64,000 bases of DNA from Porcincola sp945869225 (GTDB lineage: Bacteria > Bacillota > Clostridia > Lachnospirales > Lachnospiraceae): the NCBI RefSeq assembly GCF_052118625.1, contig NZ_JBQKGW010000007.1, positions 1 to 64,000 on the forward strand, given 5' to 3'. The notes under the pieces are model-generated. The model saw nothing but the letters and a program-made list of their open reading frames with translations. It did no database searches and was not told the DNA's origin. This document shows positions 1 through 8,267 of this stretch, piece after piece. Position numbers and translations under genes: made by a program. Positions within the stretch are counted from its first letter, which is position 1; every line of letters starts with the position of its first letter.

Positions 1-181
1 CTAATTATATGCATCTCAGAACGGAATTGCATCTGAAATATTAAAAAAAGAAAGCTTTTTAAGTTGCAGTAGAATTTACTTCTGCACTGGAATTTACTTT
101 TTCAATTCACGGAAATTAGATGTTTTCATTTATTGCTGATTCTGGTAGAATGACTGTGATTATAGAGTCTGGAGGTATCCT

Positions 182-538
182 ATGAGCGTTCGAATGGAAA
201 ACAAACTAGGATCGATCGTCATCGATACAAACGTCATCGCGACATATGCCGGCTCCGTTGCTGTGGAGTGCTTCGGAATCGTCGGTATGGCGAGCGTGAA
301 TATGAAGGATGGCCTGGTCAAGCTCCTCAACCGTGACAGCCTCGGGCATGGGATCAGCGTTCACGTGAACGAGAAAAAGATCACGCTCGATTTTCATGTG
401 ATCATTTCCTATGGGGTAGGAATCCACGCGGTTGCGGATAACCTTATCAGCAATGTCAAGTACAAGCTGGAGTCGTTCACAGGCATGGAGGTTGAGCGGA
501 TCAACATCTATGTGGAAGGAGTCAGAGTCATCGACTGA
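182..538 (+). CDS. Asp23/Gls24 family envelope stress protein
   Basis: 118 aa, the whole length of a single Asp23 (DUF322) domain. The N-terminus (GSIVIDTNVIATYAGSVAVE) and the VADNLISNVKYKLE segment fit the family. Asp23 proteins in Firmicutes are small membrane-associated proteins linked to envelope or alkaline stress; the molecular role of this one is not known. The start is supported by GGAGG about 6 nt before the ATG. The next gene, a FakA-type kinase, starts 40 nt downstream with its own ribosome site, which is the usual clostridial pairing (yloU-yloV in Bacillus). The 181 bases before it show no clear promoter, only a short direct repeat (GAATTTACTT at 72 and 90). Confidence 0.9.
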   Translation: MSVRMENKLGSIVIDTNVIATYAGSVAVECFGIVGMASVNMKDGLVKLLNRDSLGHGISVHVNEKKITLDFHVIISYGVGIHAVADNLISNVKYKLESFTGMEVERINIYVEGVRVID

Positions 539-578
539 TAAGGAGCAGGGCATTCTGCCCTTCGGAGGGTATTTCACA

Positions 579-2279
579 TTGAGTACGAATTCAATAGATG
601 CGCAGCTGATGGCGAAGATGTTTCTTGCCGGAGCCAGAAATCTTGAATCAAAAAAAGAATGGATCAATGAACTGAACGTGTTTCCTGTCCCGGATGGAGA
701 TACCGGAACGAATATGTCCCTGACCATCAAGTCGGCGGCGGATGAAGTGAGAGGCCTGGAGAGCGTCACGCTGGAGACAGTCTCCAAGGCCATTTCCTCG
801 GGTTCCCTGAGGGGGGCGAGAGGCAACTCGGGTGTCATTCTGTCCCAGCTGTTCCGCGGATGCAGCAAGGTATGGCGGAACGAGGAGGCGATCACGCCGA
901 GAAACACGGCGGCTGCGTTCCAGAAGGCGGTTGAGACGGCGTACAAGGCTGTCATGAAACCGAAGGAGGGGACCATCCTCACGGTTGCGCGGGGCGGTGC
1001 GACCAGGGCCTGCGAGCTGGTTGAGGAGAATCCGGACATCGAGATCGGCGATCTTCTCAGTCAGACCATTTGTTATATGGATGAAGTTCTGAATCAGACG
1101 CCGGAGATGCTGCCGGTTCTGAAGGAAGCGGGGGTTGTGGACTCCGGCGGACAGGGACTTGTCCAGATTCTGAAGGGCTGCCTGAACGGCTTCCTCGGAA
1201 TCGAGGAGGAAGAGGAGAAGGAAGAGGTCCGCAGGTTCAATTACAGGGTAGAGTATATCCTGAACTGCTCGAAGCATATCTCAAAGGAAGAACGGCTGAA
1301 GTTTGTCGGTTTCCTGGAATCCATCGGTGCAGATGTTGCCGCGGAGCGCTGTGATCAGGGACTGAAGGTCTATCTGAATACAGATGATCCCGGGGCCGCG
1401 CTGACGAAGGCAACAGAGTACGGCACGATGTCGCGGATCCATGTCATCAACAATATTGACCGGCCGGTTTATCCGCTCCATCTGTTTGATGAAAAGGAGC
1501 TGGAGGAGGCACTGAAGAATCCGGAGGAGGATTCAGAGCCGGAGACAGCATCGCAGCCAGACGAAAAAGGAAGTTCTCCTGAGAAAGCCGCTGCGGGTGA
1601 GGCGGCGCCTGCTCCACATAAGGATGTCGGTTTTGTTGCCGTCTCCATCGGAGAAGGGCTTGGCGGCATTTTCCGTGATCTCGGAGTGGACTGCCTGATC
1701 GAAGGCGGGCAGACGATGAATCCGTCCACGGAGGATGTGATGAATGCTGTGGCAAAGGTAAACGCTGACACGGTTTTTATCCTGCCGAACAACAAGAACA
1801 TCATTCTGGCGGCACAGCAGGCTCAGAATCTGATCCATGACAAGAAGATCATCGTGATTCCGACAAAGACCATCCCGCAGGGAATCACGGCGATGATTGA
1901 TTACATGCCGGACAAGACACCTGCGGAAAACGAGACCGCGATGAGAGAAGAGATTCTTGCGGTCAAGACGGTTGAACTGACCTATGCAGTCCGGGATACC
2001 CGGATTGGCGACAATGTCATCCACAGCGGAGATATTATGGGCGTGGGGGATCATGGCATCATCGCAGTCGGGAAGGAAGTCGATGATACGGCGGTCGAGT
2101 CCCTGAAGAAGATGGTCGACAGCGACTCTGAGCTTATTTCCGTTTACTATGGAAAAGAGATGTCGGAGGAGAAGGCGCAGGCGCTGGGGGAGAAGCTCAG
2201 TGAGGCGTTTCCGGACTGTGACGTCGAGGTCAATGCAGGCGGTCAGCCGATCTACTACTACATTATTTCTGTGGAGTAA
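579..2279 (+). CDS. fakA: DAK2-domain fatty acid kinase (FakA/YloV-like)
   Basis: 566 aa if translation begins at the TTG at 579, which has GGAGGG 8 nt upstream; the open frame extends further 5' but overlaps the Asp23 gene and shows no family similarity there. The N-terminal domain holds the nucleotide-binding motif NVFPVPDGDTGTNM of dihydroxyacetone-kinase-like proteins. The second half (GFVAVSIGEGLGGIFRDLGVD onward) is the DegV-interacting FakA region. By family, it would phosphorylate fatty acids held by a FakB (DegV) partner and feed PlsX/PlsY phospholipid synthesis; no fakB is in the window. A linker rich in Glu, Pro and Ala (about bases 1510-1620) separates the two halves and is longer than I expect for the family. 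Confidence 0.88.
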   Translation: MSTNSIDAQLMAKMFLAGARNLESKKEWINELNVFPVPDGDTGTNMSLTIKSAADEVRGLESVTLETVSKAISSGSLRGARGNSGVILSQLFRGCSKVWRNEEAITPRNTAAAFQKAVETAYKAVMKPKEGTILTVARGGATRACELVEENPDIEIGDLLSQTICYMDEVLNQTPEMLPVLKEAGVVDSGGQGLVQILKGCLNGFLGIEEEEEKEEVRRFNYRVEYILNCSKHISKEERLKFVGFLESIGADVAAERCDQGLKVYLNTDDPGAALTKATEYGTMSRIHVINNIDRPVYPLHLFDEKELEEALKNPEEDSEPETASQPDEKGSSPEKAAAGEAAPAPHKDVGFVAVSIGEGLGGIFRDLGVDCLIEGGQTMNPSTEDVMNAVAKVNADTVFILPNNKNIILAAQQAQNLIHDKKIIVIPTKTIPQGITAMIDYMPDKTPAENETAMREEILAVKTVELTYAVRDTRIGDNVIHSGDIMGVGDHGIIAVGKEVDDTAVESLKKMVDSDSELISVYYGKEMSEEKAQALGEKLSEAFPDCDVEVNAGGQPIYYYIISVE

Positions 2280-2326
2280 AGACTTAGAGAGCGTGCCCGG
2301 AGGCACCAGAAGATCGTTTTTCCAGG

Positions 2327-2360
2327 GAAGACACAGGCGAAAGGCCTGTGTCTTCTTTTT
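2327..2360 (+). terminator. Intrinsic terminator after fakA
   Basis: Perfect 12-bp stem (GAAGACACAGGC / GCCTGTGTCTTC) with a 5-nt loop, followed directly by five T. It ends only 29 nt before the recG start, so recG depends on read-through or on a promoter I cannot see. Confidence 0.9.
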
Positions 2361-2389
2361 GAAGGGGACGAAGACAGGAGCGTGAGCAT

Positions 2390-4483
2390 ATGCAGGAGAC
2401 ATCGCCCATCACAAGGATCAAAGGAATCGGACCGAAGAGTGCCGCTGTTTATGAGAAGGCAGGCATCCGTACGGTCGGCGATCTCATCCGGTACTATCCC
2501 AGGGCATATGATGAAATGAAGAACCCGGTGGAGCTTTCCGCTCTCTCTGCCGGAGACGACGGGACAGTTGTAGCTGTAGAAGGACACGTGGAGGCGGCCT
2601 TGTCCGTCCGCTATCTCCGGAACTTCAGGATTGTGACAGGAAAAATCCGTTCGCACGGAGATACGCTGGACGTCACCTGGTTCAACATGCCGTTCATGAG
2701 AAGCCAGGTGCATCCCGGGACAACCTATATCTTCCGGGGACAGATCAAAGCGAAAGGGCGCAGCTTTTATCTTCTTCAGCCGAAGGTCTATGATTTGTGC
2801 GATTATGCGCTGCTGCAGAAGAGTCTGCAGCCGGTCTATCCGCTGACGGCCGGTCTGTCGGAACATTCACTTCGCAAGGCACTTCGACAGGTGCTTCTTG
2901 GAGAAGATCCGCTTGATTTTTCAATGGATCCGCTTCCGGAGTGGATCAGGGAAAGGTACAGTCTGCCTCCTGTTCGGGAAACCATCCGGGCCATTCATTT
3001 TCCGCAGAGTAAGGATCAGCTTCAGGACGCCAGACATCGTCTGGTTTTTGAGGAATTCTTCAATTTCATTCTGCTGCTGAAACAGCTGCGGGAGCGAAGG
3101 ACGGCGCAGACACACAGTTATATGCTTCCGAAAACTCAGAAGACGGATACGGTGATCCGGTCGCTTCCCTATCAGCTCACAGCATCCCAGAAGAAGGTCT
3201 GGGAGGTCATTTCGGAGGAGCTTTCTCAAAAGAAGGTGATGGCCAGACTTGTCCAGGGGGATGTGGGCTGCGGAAAGACCATCATCGCATTCCTGGCGCT
3301 GGTCCAGACAGCGGCTGCGGGGATGCAGGGGGCCATGATGGCTCCGACAGAGGTTCTTGCGCGGCAGCATTATGACGGCTTTGTGAAGCTGGTGCAGCAG
3401 GCCGGGCTGCCGATCAGGGCGGTTCTGCTGACTGGCTCCCTGAAGGCGAGGGAAAAACGGGAAGCCTGCGGGCTGATTGAGAGCGGAGAAGCGCAGGTTG
3501 TTGTCGGAACGCATGCCCTGATCCAGGAGAACGTCCAGTTCCGGAATCTGGCGCTTGTTGTGACGGACGAGCAGCATCGGTTTGGTGTCGGTCAGAGGGA
3601 GGCATTGTCCGGAAAAGCGGAAGAGATGCCGCATGCCATCGTCATGAGCGCAACTCCGATCCCGCGGACGCTCGCGGTGATTCTGTATGGGGACCTCGAT
3701 ATTTCGGTCATCAGCGAGCGTCCTTCCGAGCGGCTTCCGGTGAAAAATGCGGTTGTCGACCCGTCTTACCGGCCGAAGGCATATGCCTTCATTGCGTCAC
3801 AGGTGAAGGAGGGCCACCAGGCGTATGTGATCTGCCCGATGGTGGAGGAATCCGGGAGTGGAGAGATAGAGGCGGAGAATGTCATTGATTATACAGACAC
3901 GCTCCGGGCGGCACTTTCACGATACCTGCCTGATATCCGGGTAGAGTATCTGCATGGAAGAATGAAGAATGAGGAGAAAAATGCTGTCATGCAGCGGTTC
4001 CTCGACGGAGAGATCCAGGTCCTTGTCTCAACCACCGTTGTGGAGGTCGGCGTGAATGTACCGAATGCGACCGTCATGATGATCGAAAACTGTGAACGGT
4101 TCGGGCTGGCGCAGCTGCATCAGCTCCGGGGACGGGTCGGCAGAGGAAAAGATCAGTCTTACTGTATCCTGATGCATCACAGTGAAAGCGATGCTGTGAG
4201 GAAGAGGCTGCAGATTCTCAAGGATTCCAATGATGGATTTGAAATTGCCAGGAAGGACCTGGAACTCAGGGGACCCGGGGAACTATTCGGCCTGAAACAG
4301 AGCGGGGAGCTTTCGTTTCTTCTTGCAGATGTGTATCAGGATGCCGGGATCATGCAGGAGGCCTCTGAGGCAGCGGGAGAAATTCTGACGCAGGATCCGG
4401 CGCTGGAGCGCGAGGAAAACCGCCTGATCCGCAGAGAGCTGCAGAAGCAGGCGGAAGCGGGAAAGGCCCACATGACGCTCTGA
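2390..4483 (+). CDS. recG: ATP-dependent DNA helicase RecG
   Basis: 697 aa, normal RecG length. The N-terminal wedge/OB domain starts with ITRIKGIGPKSAAVYEKAGI, a helix-hairpin-helix-like segment typical of RecG. Helicase motifs follow: Walker A GDVGCGKT, the DEQH box in VVTDEQHRFGVGQR, motif III SATPIPRT, and motif VI QLHQLRGRVGRG. RecG remodels branched DNA and reverses stalled forks. An AGGAG lies about 8 nt before the ATG. It stands after the Asp23-fakA pair, a common clostridial order, but behind a strong terminator. Confidence 0.97.
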   Translation: MQETSPITRIKGIGPKSAAVYEKAGIRTVGDLIRYYPRAYDEMKNPVELSALSAGDDGTVVAVEGHVEAALSVRYLRNFRIVTGKIRSHGDTLDVTWFNMPFMRSQVHPGTTYIFRGQIKAKGRSFYLLQPKVYDLCDYALLQKSLQPVYPLTAGLSEHSLRKALRQVLLGEDPLDFSMDPLPEWIRERYSLPPVRETIRAIHFPQSKDQLQDARHRLVFEEFFNFILLLKQLRERRTAQTHSYMLPKTQKTDTVIRSLPYQLTASQKKVWEVISEELSQKKVMARLVQGDVGCGKTIIAFLALVQTAAAGMQGAMMAPTEVLARQHYDGFVKLVQQAGLPIRAVLLTGSLKAREKREACGLIESGEAQVVVGTHALIQENVQFRNLALVVTDEQHRFGVGQREALSGKAEEMPHAIVMSATPIPRTLAVILYGDLDISVISERPSERLPVKNAVVDPSYRPKAYAFIASQVKEGHQAYVICPMVEESGSGEIEAENVIDYTDTLRAALSRYLPDIRVEYLHGRMKNEEKNAVMQRFLDGEIQVLVSTTVVEVGVNVPNATVMMIENCERFGLAQLHQLRGRVGRGKDQSYCILMHHSESDAVRKRLQILKDSNDGFEIARKDLELRGPGELFGLKQSGELSFLLADVYQDAGIMQEASEAAGEILTQDPALEREENRLIRRELQKQAEAGKAHMTL

Positions 4484-4551
4484 GGGGACTCGTTTATACC
4501 AGAAATTGCTGTAAAATGGGCGATTCCAGGCTTATTTTGTAGGAAGCAGGC

Positions 4552-4580
4552 TTGAACTTGCTTCAGTTTCGTTGTATGAT
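4552..4580 (+). promoter_or_regulatory. Sigma-A promoter for the Lys/Ala-rich protein gene
   Basis: TTGAAC, 17 bp, TATGAT. A 6-bp inverted repeat (GAAGCA...TGCTTC, 4543-4564) overlaps the -35 box and could bind a regulator. The start codon follows 65 nt after the -10. Confidence 0.65.
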
Positions 4581-4645
4581 GCCGATTGTGAACGCATGAC
4601 AATGAACAGCTTCATTGTATTTTATGTTTCAGGAGGAGTACAGTT

Positions 4646-5188
4646 ATGAGAAATGTTCAGAAAAAGTCATCCGCTTCCAAGGCTGTAAAAGCAGCAGAGA
4701 GCAGGACTGCTGCAGAGAAGACAGCCAGGGCATCAGAGGTACAGACAGCAGAGGTGAAGGAAGCGGCGGGCGATAAGACTGCAGCGAAGGTTGTTGAAAA
4801 GCCGGCACTTGCAAAGGCTGAGAAGGCAGCAGAGAATGTGAAAAAGGCAGCTGAGGAGACGAAGACAGCTGTTGCTTCTGCTGTGAAGAAGGCAGCTGAG
4901 GAGACAAAGGCTGCAGCAGAGACTGCGGTTAAGAAGGCAGAGAAGAAGACAGCTGCAGTGAAAAAGGCGGCAGAGAAGGCGGCAGCTCCGGAGGAGTCCG
5001 TTTCCGTACAGTATGCCGGAAAGGACATCCTGGTCAGTGACCTGATGGATCAGGCAAAGAAGGACTGGACGGAGAAGTTCGGGAGAAAGGCAGCCGAGCT
5101 GAAGAAGGTCAGCCTGTACGTCAACACAGATGACAATACAGCCTACTATGTGTTGAACGATGATGTGAAGGGACAGATTGCACTTTAA
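4646..5188 (+). CDS. Lys/Ala-rich protein with conserved C-terminal domain (DUF6465-like)
   Basis: 180 aa in two parts. Residues 1-120 are almost only Lys, Ala, Glu and Thr in repeats of the type KKAAEETKAA, which should form a long charged helix resembling histone-H1-like or apolipoprotein tails. The last 60 residues form a compact domain (YAGKDILVSDLMDQAKKDWT to YYVLNDDVKGQIAL) that I associate with the uncharacterised Lachnospiraceae family DUF6465. It has its own promoter, ribosome site (AGGAGGAG) and terminator, so it is monocistronic. Nucleic acid or polyanion binding through the basic helix is a guess; no function is established. Confidence 0.8.
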   Translation: MRNVQKKSSASKAVKAAESRTAAEKTARASEVQTAEVKEAAGDKTAAKVVEKPALAKAEKAAENVKKAAEETKTAVASAVKKAAEETKAAAETAVKKAEKKTAAVKKAAEKAAAPEESVSVQYAGKDILVSDLMDQAKKDWTEKFGRKAAELKKVSLYVNTDDNTAYYVLNDDVKGQIAL

Positions 5189-5217
5189 TCTGCAGCCGAT
5201 GGATGTCGCAGAGAAGG

Positions 5218-5244
5218 GCCGCGGGAAATCCCGCGGCTTTTTTT
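5218..5244 (+). terminator. Intrinsic terminator after the Lys/Ala-rich gene
   Basis: 8-bp GC stem (GCCGCGGG / CCCGCGGC), AAAT loop, seven T. It runs straight into copy A of the dispersed repeat. Confidence 0.93.
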
Positions 5245-5286
5245 GTGAAGGCGGCCGCTCATCATCGAGTACGGAACACAAGATGA
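5238..5286 (+). repeat. Terminator-linked dispersed hairpin repeat, copy A
   Basis: After the T-tract comes GTGAAGGCGGCCGCTCATCA and a further part ending in GGAACACAAGATGA. The same unit recurs at 44410-44462 and 54542-54595. In each copy a CATC...GATG pair encloses a GGA-centred loop; in this copy the inner stem is degenerate. It lies between a terminator and the next gene. Confidence 0.8.
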
Positions 5287-5305
5287 CCGCGGAGACTGGA
5301 TATTT

Positions 5306-6292
5306 ATGGAACGGGCAAGATTGCAAAAGGCAGAATACAAGGCAGCAGGGGATCAGAGAAAGAGAGCAGAGAAAGGGCTTGCGGGCGCGGTTCTTGCCAC
5401 AGGCGGCGGAATCTGCTGGGGACTGAGCGGTTCGATGGGGCAGTATCTCTTTCGCTATCAGGGAATGGACAGCCGCTGGCTGGTTCCATACAGACTGGGG
5501 CTTGCCGGCATCATTCTGTTTGTGTACTGCCTGATCCGGCACCGGGACAAGCTGTTTGAGGTCTTTGCGGCTGCTCAGGATGTGTGGCAGATCCTGACTT
5601 ACGCGGCAGGGGTCTGTATCTGCCAGTATCTGTATTTCCAGACGATTCAGTGGTCAAGTGCCGCGGCAGCCACGATTCTTCAGGATCTTTCGCCGATCTT
5701 CATCCTTGCCTGGGCCTGCCTCACAGCCAGACGAAAACCGAAACCGCGGGAAACGGTGGCCATTGTCCTGGCACTGGCCGGCGTCCTTCTCATCACGACA
5801 CATGGCCGGCTGGACTCAGTACCGGTATCGCCGAGGGCTGTCATGACCGGCGTCGGCTGTGCACTGATGGTCACCCTTTATAATGAAGTGCCGAAGTCCT
5901 TTATGGACAGGTATCCGATTGCGGTACTCCAGACGTGGGCATTTCTGATTGGAGGAGCATCCTTTTTTGTCCTTTTCCGCCCATGGACCTTCCATTATAC
6001 ACCTGCTCCGGCAGGCGTTTTTGGAATTGCATTTGTCGTTTTGGTCGGCAATGTTCTCGCATTTACCTTTTACATGACGGGAGTGTCCATGATCGGGCCG
6101 GACAAAGCGATCCTGTACGGCTTCTCGGAACCGGTTACGGCGGCTGTCATTACCTATACCATCTTCGGAGGCCGGTTTACCATATACGATGCAGTCGGAT
6201 TCGCGGCAGTATTTGCGATGCTGATTCTCATATCGACAGGCGGCAGAAAGAAATCTGACTTCAGAAACGAAACAGCTGCGGAGAGTGCGTAA
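5306..6292 (+). CDS. EamA family (DMT superfamily) transporter
   Basis: 328 aa with about ten hydrophobic segments in two EamA repeats; the first opens with AVLATGGGICWGLSGSMGQY, the second ends in SEPVTAAVITYTIFGG. These are inner-membrane exporters or permeases of metabolites; the substrate cannot be read from sequence. A basic, cytoplasmic N-terminal extension of about 25 residues precedes the first membrane segment. GGAGA lies about 10 nt before the ATG. The GNAT gene follows after 15 nt, so the two are likely co-transcribed. No clear promoter is seen; copy A of the dispersed repeat occupies the space upstream. Confidence 0.92.
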   Translation: MERARLQKAEYKAAGDQRKRAEKGLAGAVLATGGGICWGLSGSMGQYLFRYQGMDSRWLVPYRLGLAGIILFVYCLIRHRDKLFEVFAAAQDVWQILTYAAGVCICQYLYFQTIQWSSAAAATILQDLSPIFILAWACLTARRKPKPRETVAIVLALAGVLLITTHGRLDSVPVSPRAVMTGVGCALMVTLYNEVPKSFMDRYPIAVLQTWAFLIGGASFFVLFRPWTFHYTPAPAGVFGIAFVVLVGNVLAFTFYMTGVSMIGPDKAILYGFSEPVTAAVITYTIFGGRFTIYDAVGFAAVFAMLILISTGGRKKSDFRNETAAESA

Positions 6293-6307
6293 CGAAAGGC
6301 AGACTTT

Positions 6308-6817
6308 ATGACTCACATTACAATCAGGACAGCGATGGAGGAGGACGCTGCCTCCATTGTGGACATTATGGAGACGGTCGCGGAGAATCTCGAGGACCCG
6401 GAAACCTATGTGACAGATGACGAGGAGTTTGTCCGCCGGCATATCAAAGATCAGGGCTTTACGGAGCTTGCAGACTGTGACGGCGGAACGGTTGGCTTTC
6501 TGATTGTACATATCCCGGGGGATGGACCGGAGAACCTTGGAAGAGATGCAGGTCTTCCGGACAGAGAACTTCCGTTCACGGCACATATGGAATCAGCTGC
6601 CGTCCTGCCAGCGTACAGAGGACATGGCATCCAGCGGATGCTGATGATGGAAGCGGAGAAGGAACTGAGGAGAAGAGGATTCCACTATGCGGTCGGAACG
6701 GTCTCCCCGAAAAATCCGTACAGCATGGAGAACTGCCTGAAGCTCGGATATCTTACGGCAGCCGTGAGAAACAAATACGGCTCTCTGCTGAGAAACATTG
6801 TGGTAAAGAGACTGTAG
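6308..6817 (+). CDS. GNAT family N-acetyltransferase
   Basis: 169 aa, one GNAT fold. The acetyl-CoA-binding motif is seen as LPAYRGHGIQRMLM (R-G-x-G pattern), followed by a C-terminal MENCLKLGY segment typical of GNAT enzymes. It would transfer an acetyl group from acetyl-CoA to an amine; the substrate is unknown. It forms a two-gene unit with the EamA transporter, which hints at modification of a compound moved by that transporter, but this is inference from position only. Confidence 0.88.
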   Translation: MTHITIRTAMEEDAASIVDIMETVAENLEDPETYVTDDEEFVRRHIKDQGFTELADCDGGTVGFLIVHIPGDGPENLGRDAGLPDRELPFTAHMESAAVLPAYRGHGIQRMLMMEAEKELRRRGFHYAVGTVSPKNPYSMENCLKLGYLTAAVRNKYGSLLRNIVVKRL

Positions 6818-6826
6818 GCAGAAAAG

Positions 6827-6868
6827 ATTCCCCGGAGCAGGCTGTCAATGGGTGCTGCTCCGGGGAAT
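6827..6868. terminator. Strong hairpin between the GNAT gene and tRNA-Arg
   Basis: 14-bp stem (ATTCCCCGGAGCAG / CTGCTCCGGGGAAT) with a 14-nt loop. On the plus strand it is followed by A, not T; on the minus strand by CTTTTCT. It best fits a second terminator for minus-strand transcription, or a 3' barrier hairpin for the GNAT mRNA. Confidence 0.55.
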
Positions 6869-6883
6869 AAAAAAACATACAAC

Positions 6884-6919
6884 AAAAAAAGAGACATCTG
6901 TGTGATAACAGACGTCTCT
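6884..6919 (-). terminator. Terminator of the tRNA-Arg transcript
   Basis: Minus strand: an 11-position stem with one mismatch (AGAGAC-x-TCTG arms) followed by seven T. It lies 6 nt past the tRNA 3' end. Confidence 0.85.
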
Positions 6920-6925
6920 TTACAA

Positions 6926-6999
6926 CGTGCGCGACAGGATTCGAACCCGCGACCTTCTGGTCCGTAGCCAGACGCTCTATCCAGCTGAGCTACGCACAC
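6926..6999 (-). tRNA. tRNA-Arg (anticodon ACG)
   Basis: 74-nt cloverleaf on the minus strand. Acceptor GTGTGCG pairs with CGCGCAC (one G-T). D arm GCTC/GAGC, anticodon loop CTACGGA giving ACG, and T arm GCGGG-TTCGAAT-CCTGT are all present. The discriminator is G and the CCA end is not encoded. Confidence 0.97.
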
Positions 7000-7059
7000 A
7001 TTTCGTGACAACAGAATGTATACTACTGCTGGAAGCGCTGATTGTCAAGCACTTTTTTG

Positions 7060-7305
7060 TCAGCTGATCAGTTCGACAATTGCATGTACAGCTTCCGCCT
7101 CATCTTCACCATCGGCCGTGACCTGAAGCTGCGGTGCATTCTGGCTCGCGAGAGCCATAACACCCATAATACTCTTTGCATTCACATGCTTGTCATTCAC
7201 TTCGAATGTGATCACGCTCTTAAACGCACATGCCGTCTGAACAATCTGCGGAATGATTTCCCCGATCCCGTCTTCACGAGTTTTGCTGATTTTCTGACTA
7301 ACCAT
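7060..7305 (-). CDS. HPr-like phosphocarrier paralogue lacking the catalytic histidine
   Basis: 81 aa from the ATG at 7305, chosen because GGGGTG lies 6 nt before it; an upstream in-frame ATG adds 33 unrelated residues. The fold signature VNAKSIMGVMAL, including the serine equivalent to HPr Ser46, is intact. The active-site loop, normally GIHARPA, reads GIGEIIPQ here: His15 and Arg17 are gone and one residue is deleted. It therefore cannot accept phosphate from enzyme I at His15, but it could still be phosphorylated on serine by HPr kinase and act as a regulator, as Crh does in Bacillus. It sits alone, after tRNA-Arg and divergent from apt. Confidence 0.85.
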   Translation of the reverse strand: MVSQKISKTREDGIGEIIPQIVQTACAFKSVITFEVNDKHVNAKSIMGVMALASQNAPQLQVTADGEDEAEAVHAIVELIS

Positions 7306-7681
7306 GTAACACACCCCTTTGCCTGTTCTTGCCTCTGCCGGATACCCGGCAATGTTTTTGATGAAGCCTTTCAAAATACTAACATAAGAAATTAGGAGCG
7401 TCAATTATAGAACTGCTCAAATAAAAAGGCGCTGTTTAAACATTTATGGAAAGTTTGTATAAACAGATGTGCATTCTGAAAACGAAAGCTAATTAAAGAT
7501 TAAATTAAGAATGCGTTTGAAAAGACAGGAAATCAGAGCGTTGGACCATCCTTGCAAGGAAGATATTCGAATGATATACTGAACTCCGTGTTTATCTGTC
7601 TGATGGCTGTGAGGAGAAATCGGCCTTCGGGCGGCAGACATTACTGGAAAAACTATGGCAGGCAGTGGAGGGGCTGTTCTC
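7306..7681. other. Divergent intergenic region between the HPr-like gene and apt
   Basis: 376 bp, AT-rich compared with its surroundings, without a credible gene. It carries the apt promoter at 7552-7580. For the minus strand there is a TATAAT at 7404-7409 (written ATTATA on plus), about 100 nt before the HPr-like start, but its -35 region is poor. Confidence 0.6.
7552..7580 (+). promoter_or_regulatory. Sigma-A promoter of the apt-relA operon
   Basis: TTGCAA, 17 bp, TATACT; leaves a leader of about 95 nt before the apt start. Confidence 0.7.
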
Positions 7682-8209
7682 ATGAAGAAAGTCGAAGATT
7701 ACGTAAGAACCATACCGGATTTCCCGAAAAAGGGAATCATGTTTCGTGATATCACATCCGTTCTGCAGGACGCAGACGGTCTTCATCTGGCGATTGACGA
7801 GATGCAGAAGCTGTGCGGCGATCCTGATGAGTACGATGTCGTGGTCGGGCTGGAATCGAGAGGGTTTCTCTTCGGGATGCCGATTGCCTATAACCAGCAC
7901 AAGCCATTTGTTCTGGTCCGCAAGAAAGGGAAGCTGCCATGCGAGACGATCGAGCAGACATACGATCTGGAGTACGGTGAGGCAACCATCGAGATCCATA
8001 AGGATGCAATCAAGCCGGGACAGCGCGTTGTGATCGTGGATGACCTGATTGCGACAGGCGGCACCGTGGCCGCTGCGATCAAGCTGATCGAGCGGCTTGG
8101 CGGAAAGGTCGACCGGTGTGTATTTTTGATGGAGCTTGCCGGCCTGAACGGCAGAAAGAATCTTGAGGGATACGATGTAGAGTCCGTGATCCGCTATGCA
8201 GGTGCCTGA
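7682..8209 (+). CDS. apt: Adenine phosphoribosyltransferase
   Basis: 175 aa from the ATG at 7682, preceded by GGAGG at about 10 nt; an ATG nine codons upstream is in frame but has no ribosome site. The PRPP-binding loop VVIVDDLIATGGT is clear, as is the type-I PRTase N-terminus (IPDFPKKGIMFRDIT). It converts adenine and PRPP to AMP. It leads a run with the (p)ppGpp enzyme, MBL hydrolase and hemZ, a gene order widely kept in Lachnospiraceae; linking purine salvage with alarmone metabolism makes sense because both draw on purine nucleotides. Confidence 0.97.
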   Translation: MKKVEDYVRTIPDFPKKGIMFRDITSVLQDADGLHLAIDEMQKLCGDPDEYDVVVGLESRGFLFGMPIAYNQHKPFVLVRKKGKLPCETIEQTYDLEYGEATIEIHKDAIKPGQRVVIVDDLIATGGTVAAAIKLIERLGGKVDRCVFLMELAGLNGRKNLEGYDVESVIRYAGA

Positions 8210-8267
8210 GGTGCCTGACAGGTTTCAGGACGCGGAGAGCAGGGAATACAGACATCGGTGATGGCGG

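Noticed and set aside
1..181. Promoter of the Asp23-fakA unit
   Set aside because: Several -10-like hexamers exist but none has a -35 at proper spacing; the true promoter may lie before the window.
4657..5028. Phe/Ala/Ser-rich open frame antisense to the Lys/Ala-rich gene
   Set aside because: Simple reverse reading of AAG/GCA repeats; it only mimics a membrane protein.
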